A stretch of DNA of 64,000 bases from Strobilurus pachycystidiatus (lineage: Eukaryota; Basidiomycota; Agaricomycetes; Agaricales; Physalacriaceae), in assembly GCA_019915135.1 (NCBI GenBank), contig JAHLMK010000005.1, positions 1,612,001 through 1,676,000 of the forward strand. Direction: 5' to 3'. The notes under the pieces are model-generated. The model was given only the letters and a program-made list of their open reading frames with translations. It had not been told where the DNA came from and ran no database searches. The position numbers were made by a program, and so were the translations under genes. Positions 30,071-42,605 of the stretch are shown here, in pieces; the stretch's first letter is position 1, and every line of letters starts with the position of its first letter.

Positions 30071-32383
30071 ATGCTTCAACGCCTTCTATCAACATTCTGT
30101 TTTTTCGCTCTTATATCCTGGCTCTTTCTTAGAAACTCGCCCAAAATTGTCGCAGAACCTCCCGCCGTCGCTTTCGTCGTCGACCTCAACGCCCAAATCG
30201 CCGGGCAGTCATTGGCCGCCATCTTGCCCGTCTCGGCGTCTCACCTAGCTGCGCTACCAGATATTCTCATCCCCTTCCTCATGTCGTCTAAGCTGCGCGA
30301 GGTCGTGCTCGTTACTCCTCAACCCAAGCTGGCCGCTGCGCGCGCCATCGTCCGCGATTTCGTTGCCTTATTGGAGGACTTTCCTCATCCCGACTTCACG
30401 CTGCACGTATGGCCCAGCCATCTCAGCGAGCCTGACGCGGTGCTGCGTGCTGCTTTACAGACACCCTCGAACTGGCTTCTTTTATTGGATCAATCTGGCC
30501 TCACAAACATCGGCGAAGACACGCGCAGGCTGCTTCTCAATCCGCCAGTGCTCGACCTTCCCTTCGGACCGCGGGGAATGCATCGCTCAACATGTCTTAC
30601 GCCCACCTCAACGCCCCAACCAGCTACCTATCTCCTTCCCCCATTCGTCATGTCCCGCACCTTTTCTCACTTGCCGCCGCCACTCAAAGCAGACTCCAGT
30701 TTTTGGCTCGGCTTTGGTGCTCAAATTGCCGAGAGCAAGCATCGACACCACGGAGGCGTTGTCATATCTATGGACACAGAAGAGGATTCGACCTGGTGTT
30801 CCAGTCTATGTACACCGCCAGAGACCTACCCATCACGCGACAACATTCTCAAGCTTTCTCATCATTCCGACGACTACAATCCATCTAGCTCTGATGGGCC
30901 TCTCTTTGCTGTAATATTCCCTACTCGGGCCGATCTTCAAGCCTTCGCGTCCGTGCCTTGCAGCTGGGAAGAAAAAGACTTTGTGGTGTTCCTCGCCGTC
31001 TATGCCCCTTCTCCCGCCCATCAAGACCGCACAATTGTCCAGGGTGTCTGCACTCTGCATTTCATCACTCTCTCTGATCCGAACTCATTTCCGACTCTCA
31101 TTCTCCGCTCCTTCGGCCGCGATCCGGACGTTCTCATATCCCTCGACGACCTCAAACATGATACCAAGCTCCCCTGGATTGCTTTACCAAGAAAGGACCT
31201 GGTTTACTCTAGCTGGATGAAGACGCTCACGCTCCAGGAATGGCGAAGTACATTGGCTCACCTTTCCTCCAGTTTGCCTCTAACTGAACGATCTCAGATT
31301 GGCACACGCCTCAAGTGGACATCAGCATCATAACCAAGGACCGCCCTCATTCCCTCGCACGCTTGCTTGACTCGCTTTCAACCGCACACCTCTATGGCGA
31401 CGTCCTGAACTTGAGAATCAACCTGGAGCAGTCTTCCGACGCCGAAACGATGCGGATAGCGCAGAGCTTCAAGTGGCCACACGGCAACGTTTACCTCCAT
31501 CACCGCGTCATTCACGGCGGTCTCCTTCCTGCGGTTGTCGAGTCTTGGTATCCGTCAACTGACGACACCTACGGCCTCCTGCTGGAGGATGACGTGGAAG
31601 TGTCTCCTCTGTTCTATGCATGGATCAAGATGACCCTTCTTCGTTATAAGCAAGTTCATCATCTGTCTCAATCCAGGTGTCCTAACATCATTTTCTAGAT
31701 ACGGTTCTCAGTCGGACTCGGACACAGTATCTCAGCTCTTCGGAATAAGCTTATACCAACAAAAGCACAACGAGCTGCATCCCACAGGACGCCGTCTCTT
31801 CTCAGCACCTGACCTCTTCCAAGATTTCGGCATTCCTCCCCTTTCGCCTTACCTGTCCCAAATCCCCTGCAGCTGGGGCGCCGTCTACTTCCCCGCCCAG
31901 TGGCGCCTCTTCCACTCTTACCTCACCCTCCGCTTCTCGCAGACTGCCCTCCCGATCAGCACCGCCATCGTTCCCGATGTTCGCTCGAACCTCTGGACAA
32001 AGTCTTGGAAACGCTACTTCATTGAGCTCGCTTATCTCAAGGGATACGTCATGTTATACCCGAACTTTCCGGGCCTTGTATCTCTCTCAACGAACCACTT
32101 GGAATTCGGGGCACACGTCAAGCAGAAGGACGCAGAGAAAGAGGCTTTATTCAGATTACCGTTGATGGACGACCTGCGAGTCGACGCCCTGCTGGAACTG
32201 CCAAGGGGATCCCTACCAGAGTGGGACGAGTTGCCTGTTGTCAACCTCACTGGGGCTGTTCTCTCATTGGAGGAAATTTTGAATGCGGGACGGGTTCGCG
32301 CAAGCGAATTGACTGGTTATTCTCATGGAAGCGATTTCGATACTAATGGACAGCAGGTCTTGCATGGATGTCCGGGAAGATGA
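30071..32383 (+). CDS. Type II membrane glycosyltransferase, GT2-like, 737 aa
   Basis: Three exons: 30071-31247, 31298-31649, 31699-32383; the second intron is GC-AG (donor GCAAGT at 31650). A signal-anchor helix (residues about 3-20, LLSTFCFFALISWLFL) suggests a Golgi or ER lumenal enzyme. The first half is family-specific. The GT-A-like domain begins near residue 395 with VDISIITKDRPHSLARLLDSL and contains LLLEDDVEVSPLF, the acidic metal/nucleotide-sugar site. The C-terminal part includes an acceptor-side region (FPAQWRLFHSYL). Donor and acceptor sugars cannot be read from sequence. Its 3' end is 103 bp from the convergent debranching-enzyme gene. Confidence 0.75.
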
Positions 32384-32485
32384 GCACAGTCCTATTCGAA
32401 AAGCTTTCTTTTCTTTTGATCTATTGAGTCTACTATACACCACTCAGGTTCCTTGTCGATCATTATATTTAACAATTCATGCGAT

Positions 32486-35400
32486 TCAATGCTTTCCCAT
32501 CTTGTGTACCTCCTCCAGAAAGTCAAGTATTGTGCTTGCACTCCATGCCTGTGTATGACACGAATCGTGGCAGTATTGGCCATTCTCGTTGGTCAACTCT
32601 GGAATACCGGCCCATGGATCATTTTGTATGTGTTGGCGAGCTGGCAGCAAGATATGATGCAGGTGGTGCAGCGTCTCCTGGTCGTTCTATGCAGAGTCAG
32701 CCAATGCCGGAATACCAATCAAGCAATGGCTACTCACCAACTTGTTAACGCGAGCAAAGTGAAGATACGCGCGCAAGAAAAAGCCCAGTGGCCAACCCCA
32801 TTCGGGACCCTGTCAATAATAATCAGACGACTGTACCAGTCACAGAATGATTCCGTACATTGTGGTAGTTCAGTCCTTTGGCGATGGCAGCATCCGTCGA
32901 GTCATTCGAATTGTCGTAGATGGGGCGGTACTGCATATCCTTAGGGTCCAGGGTTTTCATACCGAGGGGAGCTCTCAGAACCTCGTCCGTGAGCTTCAGT
33001 GCAGCAAATGCGTGCTGAGGATCGAATAGTTCGGGAGCGACGGTCATCGCAATCGAGACGTTGGCGCGAAGCTGGTAGTCAGACCATTCGCGACCAGGCC
33101 CAGAACGATAGACGTCCTTGTAAATTCCCCGACGATTGACCAACGCGGGATTGACATCGAAACGCGAATCTTGAGACGGGTCTGGTCGTACTCGAGTTGA
33201 GTCGCGAGTGTCGAGAAATTGCGGAAGAGACTGACCGAGGGGAACATAGTAGCTATGTTCGAAGGACTTCTGAATGAGATCGCCCCACTGCTTATAGGTG
33301 ATGATTGCCTGTGTCCCACCAACTGCAAGTGCAACATGAGAACCAAAAGAGAGTAATCACGAAAAGGACTTACTAGTGGCGCGTACACCCTTGTAGGGGA
33401 TATTACCAGACGATGATAGTTGGTCGACCCAACGCAAGGTGCTCTTCAGAAGCCCAGTAATTTCGACAGGAGCGCCGTCCCGAGGCGTTCCAGGGGTCCC
33501 TTTGGTACCAGCTTTCGCGGATTCACCCATCTTGTCCATCCACGTTCCGCAGTTGAACTGATTGCCACCGAAAATCAGGCCAGTCTTCCAGTCCACCTCG
33601 ATATCAATATTGAATCCCTCGTCGCGCATCTGCATGTCGAGGTTTGGTCCTGCGTTGTACTCGCGAAAATGAATGCCATCGGCATGACGCTGCAGAATCT
33701 CTTGAATGATATCTGCAATAGTAGAAGACTCGGAATAGGCCCTCGCGTCGTCCCATGGTACCCAGGTGTCGTCTGTAGGGAACCGGCGCTTCACCGTTTC
33801 GGACAGCAGAGAGATACCATCTGGAGCCATAAGAACGTAATCTTGAATGTTTTGAAGCATCCACCAGGGCGAATCACGAGAATTGTACCTGGAGAAGGTC
33901 AGTATATATACGCGGAACATCTGTCTGACGGGACCTACCGAGGTGTGCGAAGAGAATCCAAGAGGTTGGGGATCAATCCATGCTTAAGAACGGAAGCAAA
34001 CGCGATGATGTGTTTCTTGGCTGCTTCGAAGTTGCCTGTCGTCAACAAGAGTCCACGTAAAGAGATGAACACGTCGCGTCCCCAACATCTTGCCCATCCC
34101 GACGCGAAATGAGGGAGTCCGGCAGCCAAAGAGGGTGTGATCTTTCCAGGATCGAGAGAGGCAGACTGGACGACACCGTACATCTGTACAGCACACAGAG
34201 CGAGGTCTTGTGTGAAATCGTGACCGGTGAGGACAAACTCCGAGCACTGTTCAACAACGGCGCGGCGCGCGGCTTTGTACGCGGTAGAGATAATAAGGGC
34301 AAAATATTTCGGTCGCAGTGCAGGGGGAACAGAGGCCTTGACCTTGTCGAATCGTTGTTGGAACCATTCAGCTGCTTTGAGTAGGTTGGGGAATGCGCTC
34401 GCTTGCCTATGAGTGAGATTGTCAGAAGGTATTTGACACGAAGCAATGAAATACAGACTTGGAAAGCCGGGACTGAACATAGTCGAAGGGCCACGATCCA
34501 TCACGCAAGTGCCCACACAGAGGATGTCCCAAGTCGTTGTAGCGTATGACATGACGCAGAGGGTGCATCCAACCTTCTAGTCCACAGTACACGTTCTTTC
34601 CCAAACCCGGAACGTCATAAGCGCCATATTCTCCTCCAGTCGCGTCACGCTCTTCTCCGTCAGCTCGGTGAAGGACAACATTGAGCTCTACTAAGTCAAG
34701 AGCTCCAAATACTCCCTGAGCCCCAGAAGCACAGAAAGTGTCCAGAGTGTTGTCGTAATCCTGCAATTGGGTCTCAAAGACCATGATACTGCCAGGCGGG
34801 AAGTATTCTGGGACGATGATCTCGGAGTATGGGCTCTCTTGATCAAGTCCTTGAGGAACGACAACTGTGGCCATTTCGGTGAGCTTGCTGGGCAGTCCTT
34901 TGAGGAGGTTTGGGTCATTGGGAATGTCGTAACTGGTGATATCGAGCGTGGCGCCGGCGATGAATTTGACCTTGGTACGACGTAACTTGATCGGCGCAAC
35001 TACAGCAAATTGCGTTAGCAATAGGCATCAGGCAAGCCGAAATATGGCGCACTAGAACCGCGATCCTTCGAGCCTTTATTGAAAGCCGTGTGAGCCACCA
35101 GAATGTAACCTTTCTGAGTAGTGGGATGGACGCGAGACAAGACGATGTACTGATGGGACATAACGATCAGTAGCTGGAAGGAGTGATTCACCTCGACTCA
35201 CATCATTTTCTTGATGAACATGTCCTTCGACGTAACCGCCAAGAATCATCTCCAGGCGTAGTGCGTTCAAAGTCCTTTTGACCCGAGCGATGCCACTCTT
35301 CTCAGTCAAGCCAGTCAATTCGTACTTCCTCTTCTCTCCGACTAGGTTGAGAAGCTTGGGGTACAAATCGTCATGACCTTTGACGGAAGCGATGGCAGAG

Positions 35401-37972
35401 TAGCAGAATGTGACGAGTGCTCCCGTCGAGAGCGCATCTTCGGCTGATCGTTTGTCCATGGGAGATTCGTTGTCATGAGTGAGGTCGTACATAAGAGCGT
35501 GGGGCATCGAGCCGTTCAATGGCGATACGATAGCTTGACGAATTGGGCCTTTGCCGGTCGGTGATGCAATCTCCTCCAGACTGGTCAAACAAGCGCCGTC
35601 CATGGAACCTGAAAAAGGATTGAACGAATTTCAAAGGGAGAAGACCTTGAACGCATTTACCAAAGGGTTTGCCGAGCCCATGACGATAGAGGAGCCTCGA
35701 AAACTCCTTCGGATCCCACGCGTTACCACTTTCCCTGACCAGGCTGTTGACGCCCAAACGCTTAACAAACAGGAGATCCATTTCCTCGCTGCCGGTGAAC
35801 AGCTCGGCGCAAACATAAAGATCAGGATTGACCACTCGAGCAGCATCGAGCATCCAGACGCCAACATGGAGTGGGGTCGAGTGACAGTTATCGATCCGGA
35901 AACCTTGGAAAGTTCCGGCAAGAGAGCGAACATACTCGGTCATGTACTTCCACAGCCAAGGATTGTCGTCCGGTCCATCCCCGTAGCGAAGCTTAACGCA
36001 ATCACCCCAGGCGATGACTTCGCGCCGAAGGTATGCCTTCGAAGGAAGTAGCGCAAAATTCTTGAGGGGATCGGCGTCCCAGATCCACCCATTGTTGGCC
36101 AGTGAATACACCAACGGGTCAGAGCTTGATGTCGGAGAAAGACGCGTAAAGTAGGGTTCTACGAGAGGAGACCTATTTGCCCCCATTAGTATGTGCTCCC
36201 GGTATGGAAAAATCATGCGACACATACTTTTCGGTTATCTCACCAAGCTTTGGGCCATGGGCATCCAAGCGCGTATAGGTCAACCGGTTCTTGACTCCAT
36301 CGTGGGCAGCCTTCGTGTCCTCTTCCCACTCCTGGTACAGTGGCACGTTGAGAACGTCTACAACGCGAATCCAGGCATCTGAGAGACCTTCGGTATCGGT
36401 TACATCGCGGAATGCTGCCTGTACAAGACCAGCGGCGACCCCGGAATCGACAGACACGCCAAATCTGGAACCGAGCTGTCCCAAGCCAGTTATCTTGCCC
36501 GAAGATCGCAGGATCTCGGCAAGTTCGACGACAGACTTGCCTTCCACGGACGGTCCTGTCCAGGAAGCGACTTTCTTGGACTTGAGGGCAGTCTGAACAG
36601 ACTCCCGTTCGCGTTGGACATCGAGGACGTAGTATTGCCAAAGCTTGAGATCTTTGACGACGTCTGTATAAGCTTTCATAAGAGCATCGACATCTTGAGC
36701 AGAATTGACGGTGGTAGGTAAGCCCTTAGAGGTCAAAGCGCCAGACAACTCGATGATAGCTGTGTCCAACTCAAAAGCCGGAGTCAAATGAGGAGTGTTG
36801 GCGGGACTGAAACCTATTTAAACGCGTGAGGTGAGGTCGAGTCAAACGCATCGCGCACAGAAGGCATCTTACCGGATTCGGGATGCTCTACCAGCCACGG
36901 GCTGTCATCTGCGGTGTGATTCAACACGACATCGGTAAGACTGAGAAGGCCGTAATCGTTGCGGGCGAGGTCTAGAATCTTCTTGATCTCCGCCTGTCCA
37001 CCATCCTTTGCACGTGCGCCTTGGAAGAGGCCAGGATCGTACTTGAGCTGGTCGCGGATGGAGTACGGACTGTCACTGTTTCCCCGCTCTTGGAGAGGTG
37101 GATAGTGGAGCATGGTGTATCCTCGCTCTTGAGCCTCGGCGAAGTGGGACTTCCAATCAACCAATGGACCCATCCATTTGGAGACCACGGTAAGAATAGC
37201 CAGTCCGTCTAGTGGCAGATTGACCTCGTTCTTCTCGATGCGCGCGCCAACACCTGATGGCAAGGGTTTCAGGTCGGGCGAAAGGATGGGGGAGCGTGAT
37301 TTGATGCGAAGGACAGGATCGATATTGAAGTAACCCTCTCGACCTTTGACGCGTTTATCGGAGGCGTCGCCATCGTACTCAACCCAGTACACAAATGCAC
37401 CGGCATGAGAGATGGGCAGGTCAATCTGGATAGGCTTGGAGAAGTTGGAAGGAAGCCTAAAGGGCGCGCAACGTCAATAAATTTAGACTATATGTGTCGT
37501 ACACGGACGAAGAAGTCACTTACTTGCGTTCGCAGAAGCGATCTCTCCCAAACTGCCCGCCGTCGAGCGGGAAATTGGTCTTGAAGACGCCGTTCTTAGC
37601 CGCGGGCGTGCCGGCGTTCATGGACACGCGCAGGATGTAGGGAACATAGGCGGGAGGGAGGCGGATGTACTATAAGCAGCTCGGTCAGTCAGGGAGCCTG
37701 CGTGCAGAAGTGTTGGAGCGACGACAGACCGAGCAGTCCTTGCCGGGACCGCCATCAGCGTCGAGGCGTAGCTCGTAAACGCGTATAGGCGATTCGCCGG
37801 CAGCAGGCGTGGACGAGAAGAACTCTATGCCTTCATCGGCGGGCGTCTTGGGCGTCACCGGGGTGACGGGACTGTTCGACGCTGTGCTCGCCGACGAAGA
37901 CGAGGATTTGGACGCCTTGGGGATGGCGACCGTGGGTTTCCCATTTCTCTGAGACTTTTTGCTCTTGGCCAT
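32486..37972 (-). CDS. GDB1: Glycogen debranching enzyme
   Basis: A large multi-exon gene from the ATG at 37972 (MAKSKKSQRNGK) to the TGA at 32486. The bifunctional enzyme moves maltosyl/maltotriosyl branches (4-alpha-glucanotransferase, GH13-like) and hydrolyses the remaining alpha-1,6 glucose. GH13 region I is DVVLNHT (about 36920), region II GFRIDNCHS (about 35885), region III CAELFTGSE with the acid/base Glu (about 35795), and region IV HDNESP (about 35468). The C-terminal amylo-1,6-glucosidase half has GRDVFISLRGLL (about 34075), then DWKTGLIFGGNQFNCGTWMDK and ends LTNENGQYCHDSC...ILDFLEEVHKMGKH. I see about a dozen small introns and no disabling change. Confidence 0.93.
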
Positions 37973-38259
37973 CGCGTTGAAGGCGAGGAGAAAAGCGGGG
38001 ATGGGTGGAGATGGTGGTGGTTTGGGATCAGGAAGTGTGAAAAGAACGCCCCGCCTGTGCCAGCGCGACGGGTATATGATGCTGATGATATCATCGGCAG
38101 TTTACCCCCTTTAGGGGCTCGACGCGTCCTAGGCAATGGTTGACACGCTCTCGAACGAATCAACGGTTGCAGAGGGACACGGTAGGTATGTATAGTAGTG
38201 TAGTTCTCGACAACTGGACAGTGTAATATAATGGTAGTGTACAAGGATTTCATCTTTAA
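37973..38259. other. Intergenic region
   Basis: Under 300 bp between the debranching-enzyme start and the makorin stop. It is presumably the debranching-enzyme promoter; no distinct motif is seen. Confidence 0.3.
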
Positions 38260-40820
38260 TTATCTTCGGAAGGCATTGAACATGCGCCCAAGTATCGTCC
38301 GCGGTATATCTAGGTCGGGTTCGCTGCCCTCCCCGCGCGCCCCAATGACCCGCCCACGTCCATCAGTGACAAACGGAGGTCGAACATTATCTCGGGCGTC
38401 GACTAGTGGGGGCACATCCTCTGGTGTTCTCGCCAGACCGGGTATCTCATCCTCGTCATCCTCTTCATCCGAGGCGCTGAAGTCCGAGCCTGATTCGTCT
38501 GATTCTGACACGTCCTGCAGTCTTGGCATAGATCCATCACTACCGAAGCTGCTGCTGCGGCTTCGAGTGGGAGAGTCACCGATAGGTTCTAGGCGAGGCA
38601 TCTCCCCGAAGTCCTGGGGATCTCGTGCGTGGTCGCGTACCTGCGCGGGATAGGACGAAGGATTTCTGAGGAGCAAAGTGAAAGGATTGTCCGGTTGCGC
38701 GCTTTCTAGGTCGATGTGTTCTTGGAGATTTTCTAGCGCGCCGGAGAGCTCTGCTGCCATGGTCCCAAATTGATCGCTCATCAAGACTTCAATCATCTCG
38801 AGAGGGTTGCGGTAGTTGAAAGGGAAAGAGAAGCCTGACGCAAACGTGTCTCCGTCGCGATTTGGGTGCATCTGATTTATGGTGAGCATTGCTCGTAAGT
38901 ATGTTACGAGATAACATTACCCGCATGCACACATCAGCGCCATCCGCGAATATGTGTGGCGTTCCATCGTCGTTCAGGTGCTGGTAAAAGCAGTCTTTGC
39001 CGAAAGGACAGAAGAGCTTCTTTGTCTTGTCTGCCTTCGTTCGCTGGAAGTATCTGCCAAGCACTCAACTGGGGAACCCACACAAAGCTTCGGATCATAC
39101 GCACCGACAGGGCACCTTTGCCATGCTTTCTTTGTACGCAGAGATAACTTGCTCCTTCCTTGGATCGCCGTGTTTGTAGTAGATAGAGGATGGGGTGATG
39201 TACTTTGACGGCGCGCGACACATGGGACATAGCTTAGTCACTTTCAAGATGCCACCCAGGTTATTCTTCTTGGCAGAGTCTCGCCATTCCTTGATGCACT
39301 GGGGGAGACTGTCAGAGTTGAGACACCGAGTGGGAAGATAGCCTACGGTGATGCAGAACACATGAGGGCAGCCCACTGGAATGGATCCGGGTCAGAGTCA
39401 GATTGCCATTACTGAACAAGTGAGGCGCGTACTGAGAAGACCGTACGTAGCCGGTTTGTCGAAACATATTGAACAAAGTTCTTCGTCGTCTTCAGTGGCG
39501 GCCTTGGAAGTACTTGCTTTCGCACCGGGGGCATTCGCCACCTCGTTCCGAAAGGAACGAGTCAGACTCGTCCTAACGGCACCTGAACGGCACCTGGTGA
39601 AAACCTGGAATCCTGCCCTCTTATGTAATCCTGTGACAACTGGCGGGACTTGCACCACACACGCGAAGAGGGACGGACAACACTAGCAGGAAGGACAAAC
39701 GGATGAGGATCAGGGAGAAGAACAAAGGATAGAAGAAAAGGATGCGCACGGTCAAGGTGGTGTGAGCAAGACAAGACCACGGAGTCGAGTGCGTTGCATT
39801 CCCTACTATTTTATCCTGTTTAGTTCTCGTTCTATCCCAACTTTGTCTCGTTCTCTTGCAACTTCATTTCATTCCAATTTGGGGTGCTACTACATTCCCT
39901 GGTCGGCTAAAATTCCTCGCTTGGATGTATATCCCATTGCAGTCAGTATCGCCATGACGCGGATAATTCGGACTCTCCTCTCCTCCTTACTTTGACATCT
40001 CTCATACACACCCAGACATCCTCAAACACTTCCTTTTTGTTCCTTCACGTCGGGATGGAGGAGATGATCGATGGGGTGGCGAGTCAGATGGCGCAATCTT
40101 GGCGGGGAATCCGGATGGAGAGTATTTCATCGCAGGTGGAGACGTGGCTGAAGGACCGGCTGTGGAAGATGAAGCGCAAGTTGACGTTGTATCAGGAATT
40201 ACAGTGCCATTGACTGCGACGACCCCACCAGCTTGTATTCAGGAGAGAATAAGGGCTTCATGTGGGGCGGCAAGTCCTCTGACTCCTATCGCGCCTCGTT
40301 CACATTCTTCAGTGTGGACCCTGCAAACAGCGGTATGTATGTCGGTCTTCACAGATAACAACTTGGCGGACCGCTTTCCAGGTCAGAGGGAGAGCAGAAC
40401 ACGCGTCAAGGTGTGAGGTCCTCCGGCCCGCAAACATCTGTTGTCACTGGATTACGTAAGCTGGCAGAATGCCAGGTATTTGCCAGGTGCCGTTCAGGTG
40501 ACGTTAGGACGAGTCTGACTCGTTCCTTTCGGAACGAGGTGGCGAATGCCCCCGGTGTCGGAAGCGTGTGCTTGAACCAGCACTTATCACCTCGTTTACA
40601 GAACCCTGGGGAGAGTGAGAAGCAAAGAGACGACTAGCGCGCAGAACGCACCTTGAGCATAGTAACGACACGTCTTGGCCTGATCATAGGGTGTCAACTT
40701 TGTCCCTGTCTCTTGTGGCTCGGCGTGGAGGAACTTGCAGTTGTTGCCGGCGAAACAGCCGCGAGGCTGCTTGTAGTATCTGCAAGTTCCGCGGGATTTG
40801 GACGTTACTGGGCGTTCCAT
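38260..40820 (-). pseudogene. Makorin-type RING/CCCH E3 ligase gene disrupted by a transposon
   Basis: Exon 1 (40820-40652) begins MERPVTSKSRG and holds the first CCCH finger (CRYYKQPRGCFAGNNCKFLH). A second finger spans the first intron (CRYYAQ | GFCKRGDKCWFKH). Exon 2 (from 40605) is interrupted by a 1035-bp element; removing it continues KHTLP into KASTSKAATEDDEELCSICFDKPATYG, the start of the RING domain. Later exons encode the rest of the RING (CPMCRAPSKY), a further Cys/His-rich finger (CPFGKDCFYQH) and an acidic tail ending at 38260. This CCCH-CCCH-RING-CCCH order is diagnostic of makorins, ubiquitin ligases that bind RNA. With the insertion the protein would stop about 45 residues into the element, before the RING. 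An intact allele could exist in the other nucleus of a dikaryon. Confidence 0.8.
39523..40557. mobile_element. 1035-bp CACTA-like non-autonomous element in the makorin exon
   Basis: The ends are perfect inverted repeats for about 56 bp starting CACCGGGGGCATTCGCCACC, with similarity continuing to about 120 bp and including a repeated CACCTG sub-motif and a GTTCCGAAAGGAAC palindrome. TCG flanks both sides (39520-39522, 40558-40560). CAC ends plus a 3-bp duplication point to the CACTA (CMC/EnSpm) superfamily. No transposase is recognisable inside. Removing the element with one TCG restores the makorin frame exactly. Confidence 0.85.
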
Positions 40821-41040
40821 GAATGGGCGATGAAAGGAATGAAAGGATTGGCTGAGAGTAGACAAGGCAGATGATGGTAAAGATGGTAGAGCCAGGGTAA
40901 AGGCTATGGAGTCACGACCGATTACCGTTTCCAGCGTGAGTTTCGAATATGGAAGCAGATAGCCAAATCGCGACAGCGATGCGACCTCGGAAAGATACAG
41001 TACAAGACAGAAACAATAGTAAATGTACGGGTTTCTTGCC

Positions 41041-41304
41041 ACAGCTCCACTACATATAAGGACTATACATTGCGATACTGTGGCTAGCTAGCGGGCGGCG
41101 CGGTTACAGTATATAATACTCTGGATTCTGCTCACCGCAATAGCATACTCAGACGGCCTGTTCCTCCTCAGCTGGGGTGGACATCCCATTCTTTGACAGG
41201 ACAAGATAAATGGGCTCCCGCCGATCTGTAAGAAGCCAGTCTCCAAAGGTATACACGCAGTCCCCTCAATATAAAGATAAGTACAGAGAAATCAGACACA
41301 ATCG
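41041..41304. other. Spacer between makorin 5' region and HFI1 3' end
   Basis: Together with 40821-41040 this gives about 480 bp upstream of the makorin start. No gene is seen; a frame running through the makorin start (to 41042) is hydrophobic and non-conserved, so the Met at 40820 is preferred. Confidence 0.35.
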
Positions 41305-42424
41305 TCAACTAGCAGACATGAGAGCCTCCTTCACGCCACTCCGTTCAGCCAGAAGGGCGAGAGTCTGCTGTTTGTAATCCCGGGCTAAATCATCCTTCTT
41401 CAAGACAGGATTATCTTCCTCCTCTTCCCTTTCCCCTACAGCCAATCGCATGGCTGCGGCACTTTGATACGGGATGTCTGCAGGAGCCATGGCAAAGAGG
41501 GTTTCAAATGCCGCCATGGAGAGGACCTTTTGTGAGCGGTGGTGGCCTGAAACCCCGGAAGGTGTTACAGATGATATAGCAAGGGACTCTGAGGTGAGAG
41601 TCAAAGCATGCGTTATAAGCTGCTTCAATTTGACCTGGGATTCATAGAGCGATGAGCATCCAAGACGTTGTCTAAATCACGAAATGTCCAACCTCGCAGG
41701 CCAAGTGCATCAAGGAAGATACCATGCGAGAAGGGGATCCCAGATTGTTTTGCGCGCAGATGAGATTTATGCGATCGGCAATGTGCTGTTGATTTGGTGA
41801 CCGCGTCGTCGTCGATAACTGAACTGCGAGTCGACTCCCTGGTGGTTCTATCATGAAGTTTAGCCTTTTCCATGGTTTCTGATAACCTAAGATGTTTACC
41901 GCCACGTTCGGTGAGAAGCATAACGCCTCGTTCGCGAGCTATCTCATCGGTTTCCGGTCGAGGTTGTATTGGTTCTGGCGGGGCCAGGTGTCTCAGTTGC
42001 GTTATTCTGTCGCGCTCTTGACGGCCTAATGAGACAGTCCAGTGCTTCAGTCGTTCCGAGCGGATGCTACCATAGTCGTCTGGTCCTTGGTAAGGTAGTG
42101 TCCTCCTTCGTTTCCGCGCGGGCTGTTTGGGGGCGTCTGGCGGTGGTGTCGCAGGACGCTTGAAGCTGCGCGCGTCAAATATTGATATTATGAGTGCATT
42201 GTGGAGTTGGACTGGAAGACAGTCGGTCAGTACATCCTCCTGAAGCATGGCGCCAACGCACTGAGGTTCTGAGCATCCAAGACCGGTTTAAGGGCTTCTT
42301 CGAGTTCGCTGCGCGATAATTTCCCGGAAACGAACAAGCTCAGTGTTTCAAAGTAAGTGGATGCCTTTTGGCCAAGGGTGGTGCTAAGTTGATGTTTGAT
42401 GGTCGAGGTAGAAGACAAAGACAT
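41305..42424 (-). CDS. HFI1: SAGA complex subunit Hfi1/Ada1 (319 aa)
   Basis: Four exons with agreeing phases: 42424-42262, 42211-41900, 41847-41693, 41634-41305. The N-terminus (IKHQLSTTLGQKASTYFETLSLFVSGKLSRSELEEAL) and QLHNALIISIFDA are the hallmark of the SAGA-Tad1/Ada1 family, followed by a basic PARKRRRTLPYQG linker. The later block HIADRINLICAQNNLGSPSRMVSSLMHLACEVKLKQLITHAL is the family's histone-fold-like segment, which pairs with Taf12 in the SAGA core. The correct frame for this block is recovered only with the 52-nt intron at 41848-41899 and the 58-nt intron at 41635-41692. Role: scaffold of the SAGA coactivator. Confidence 0.85.
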
Positions 42425-42605
42425 GATCGTCCAAATGCGGACACGCGCCTGTTTGAAGTAGTTCGCCGACGGATGTGCGAGTGCGATGGCATTCAATATA
42501 ATTACAGAGATGTAGGTAAAGTATGTGCAAAAAGATCGATAGCTACAGTGGAATATATGAGAGCATGGATCTGCCTAACCATAGTGTTTTGTTGGACTCT
42601 CAGCT

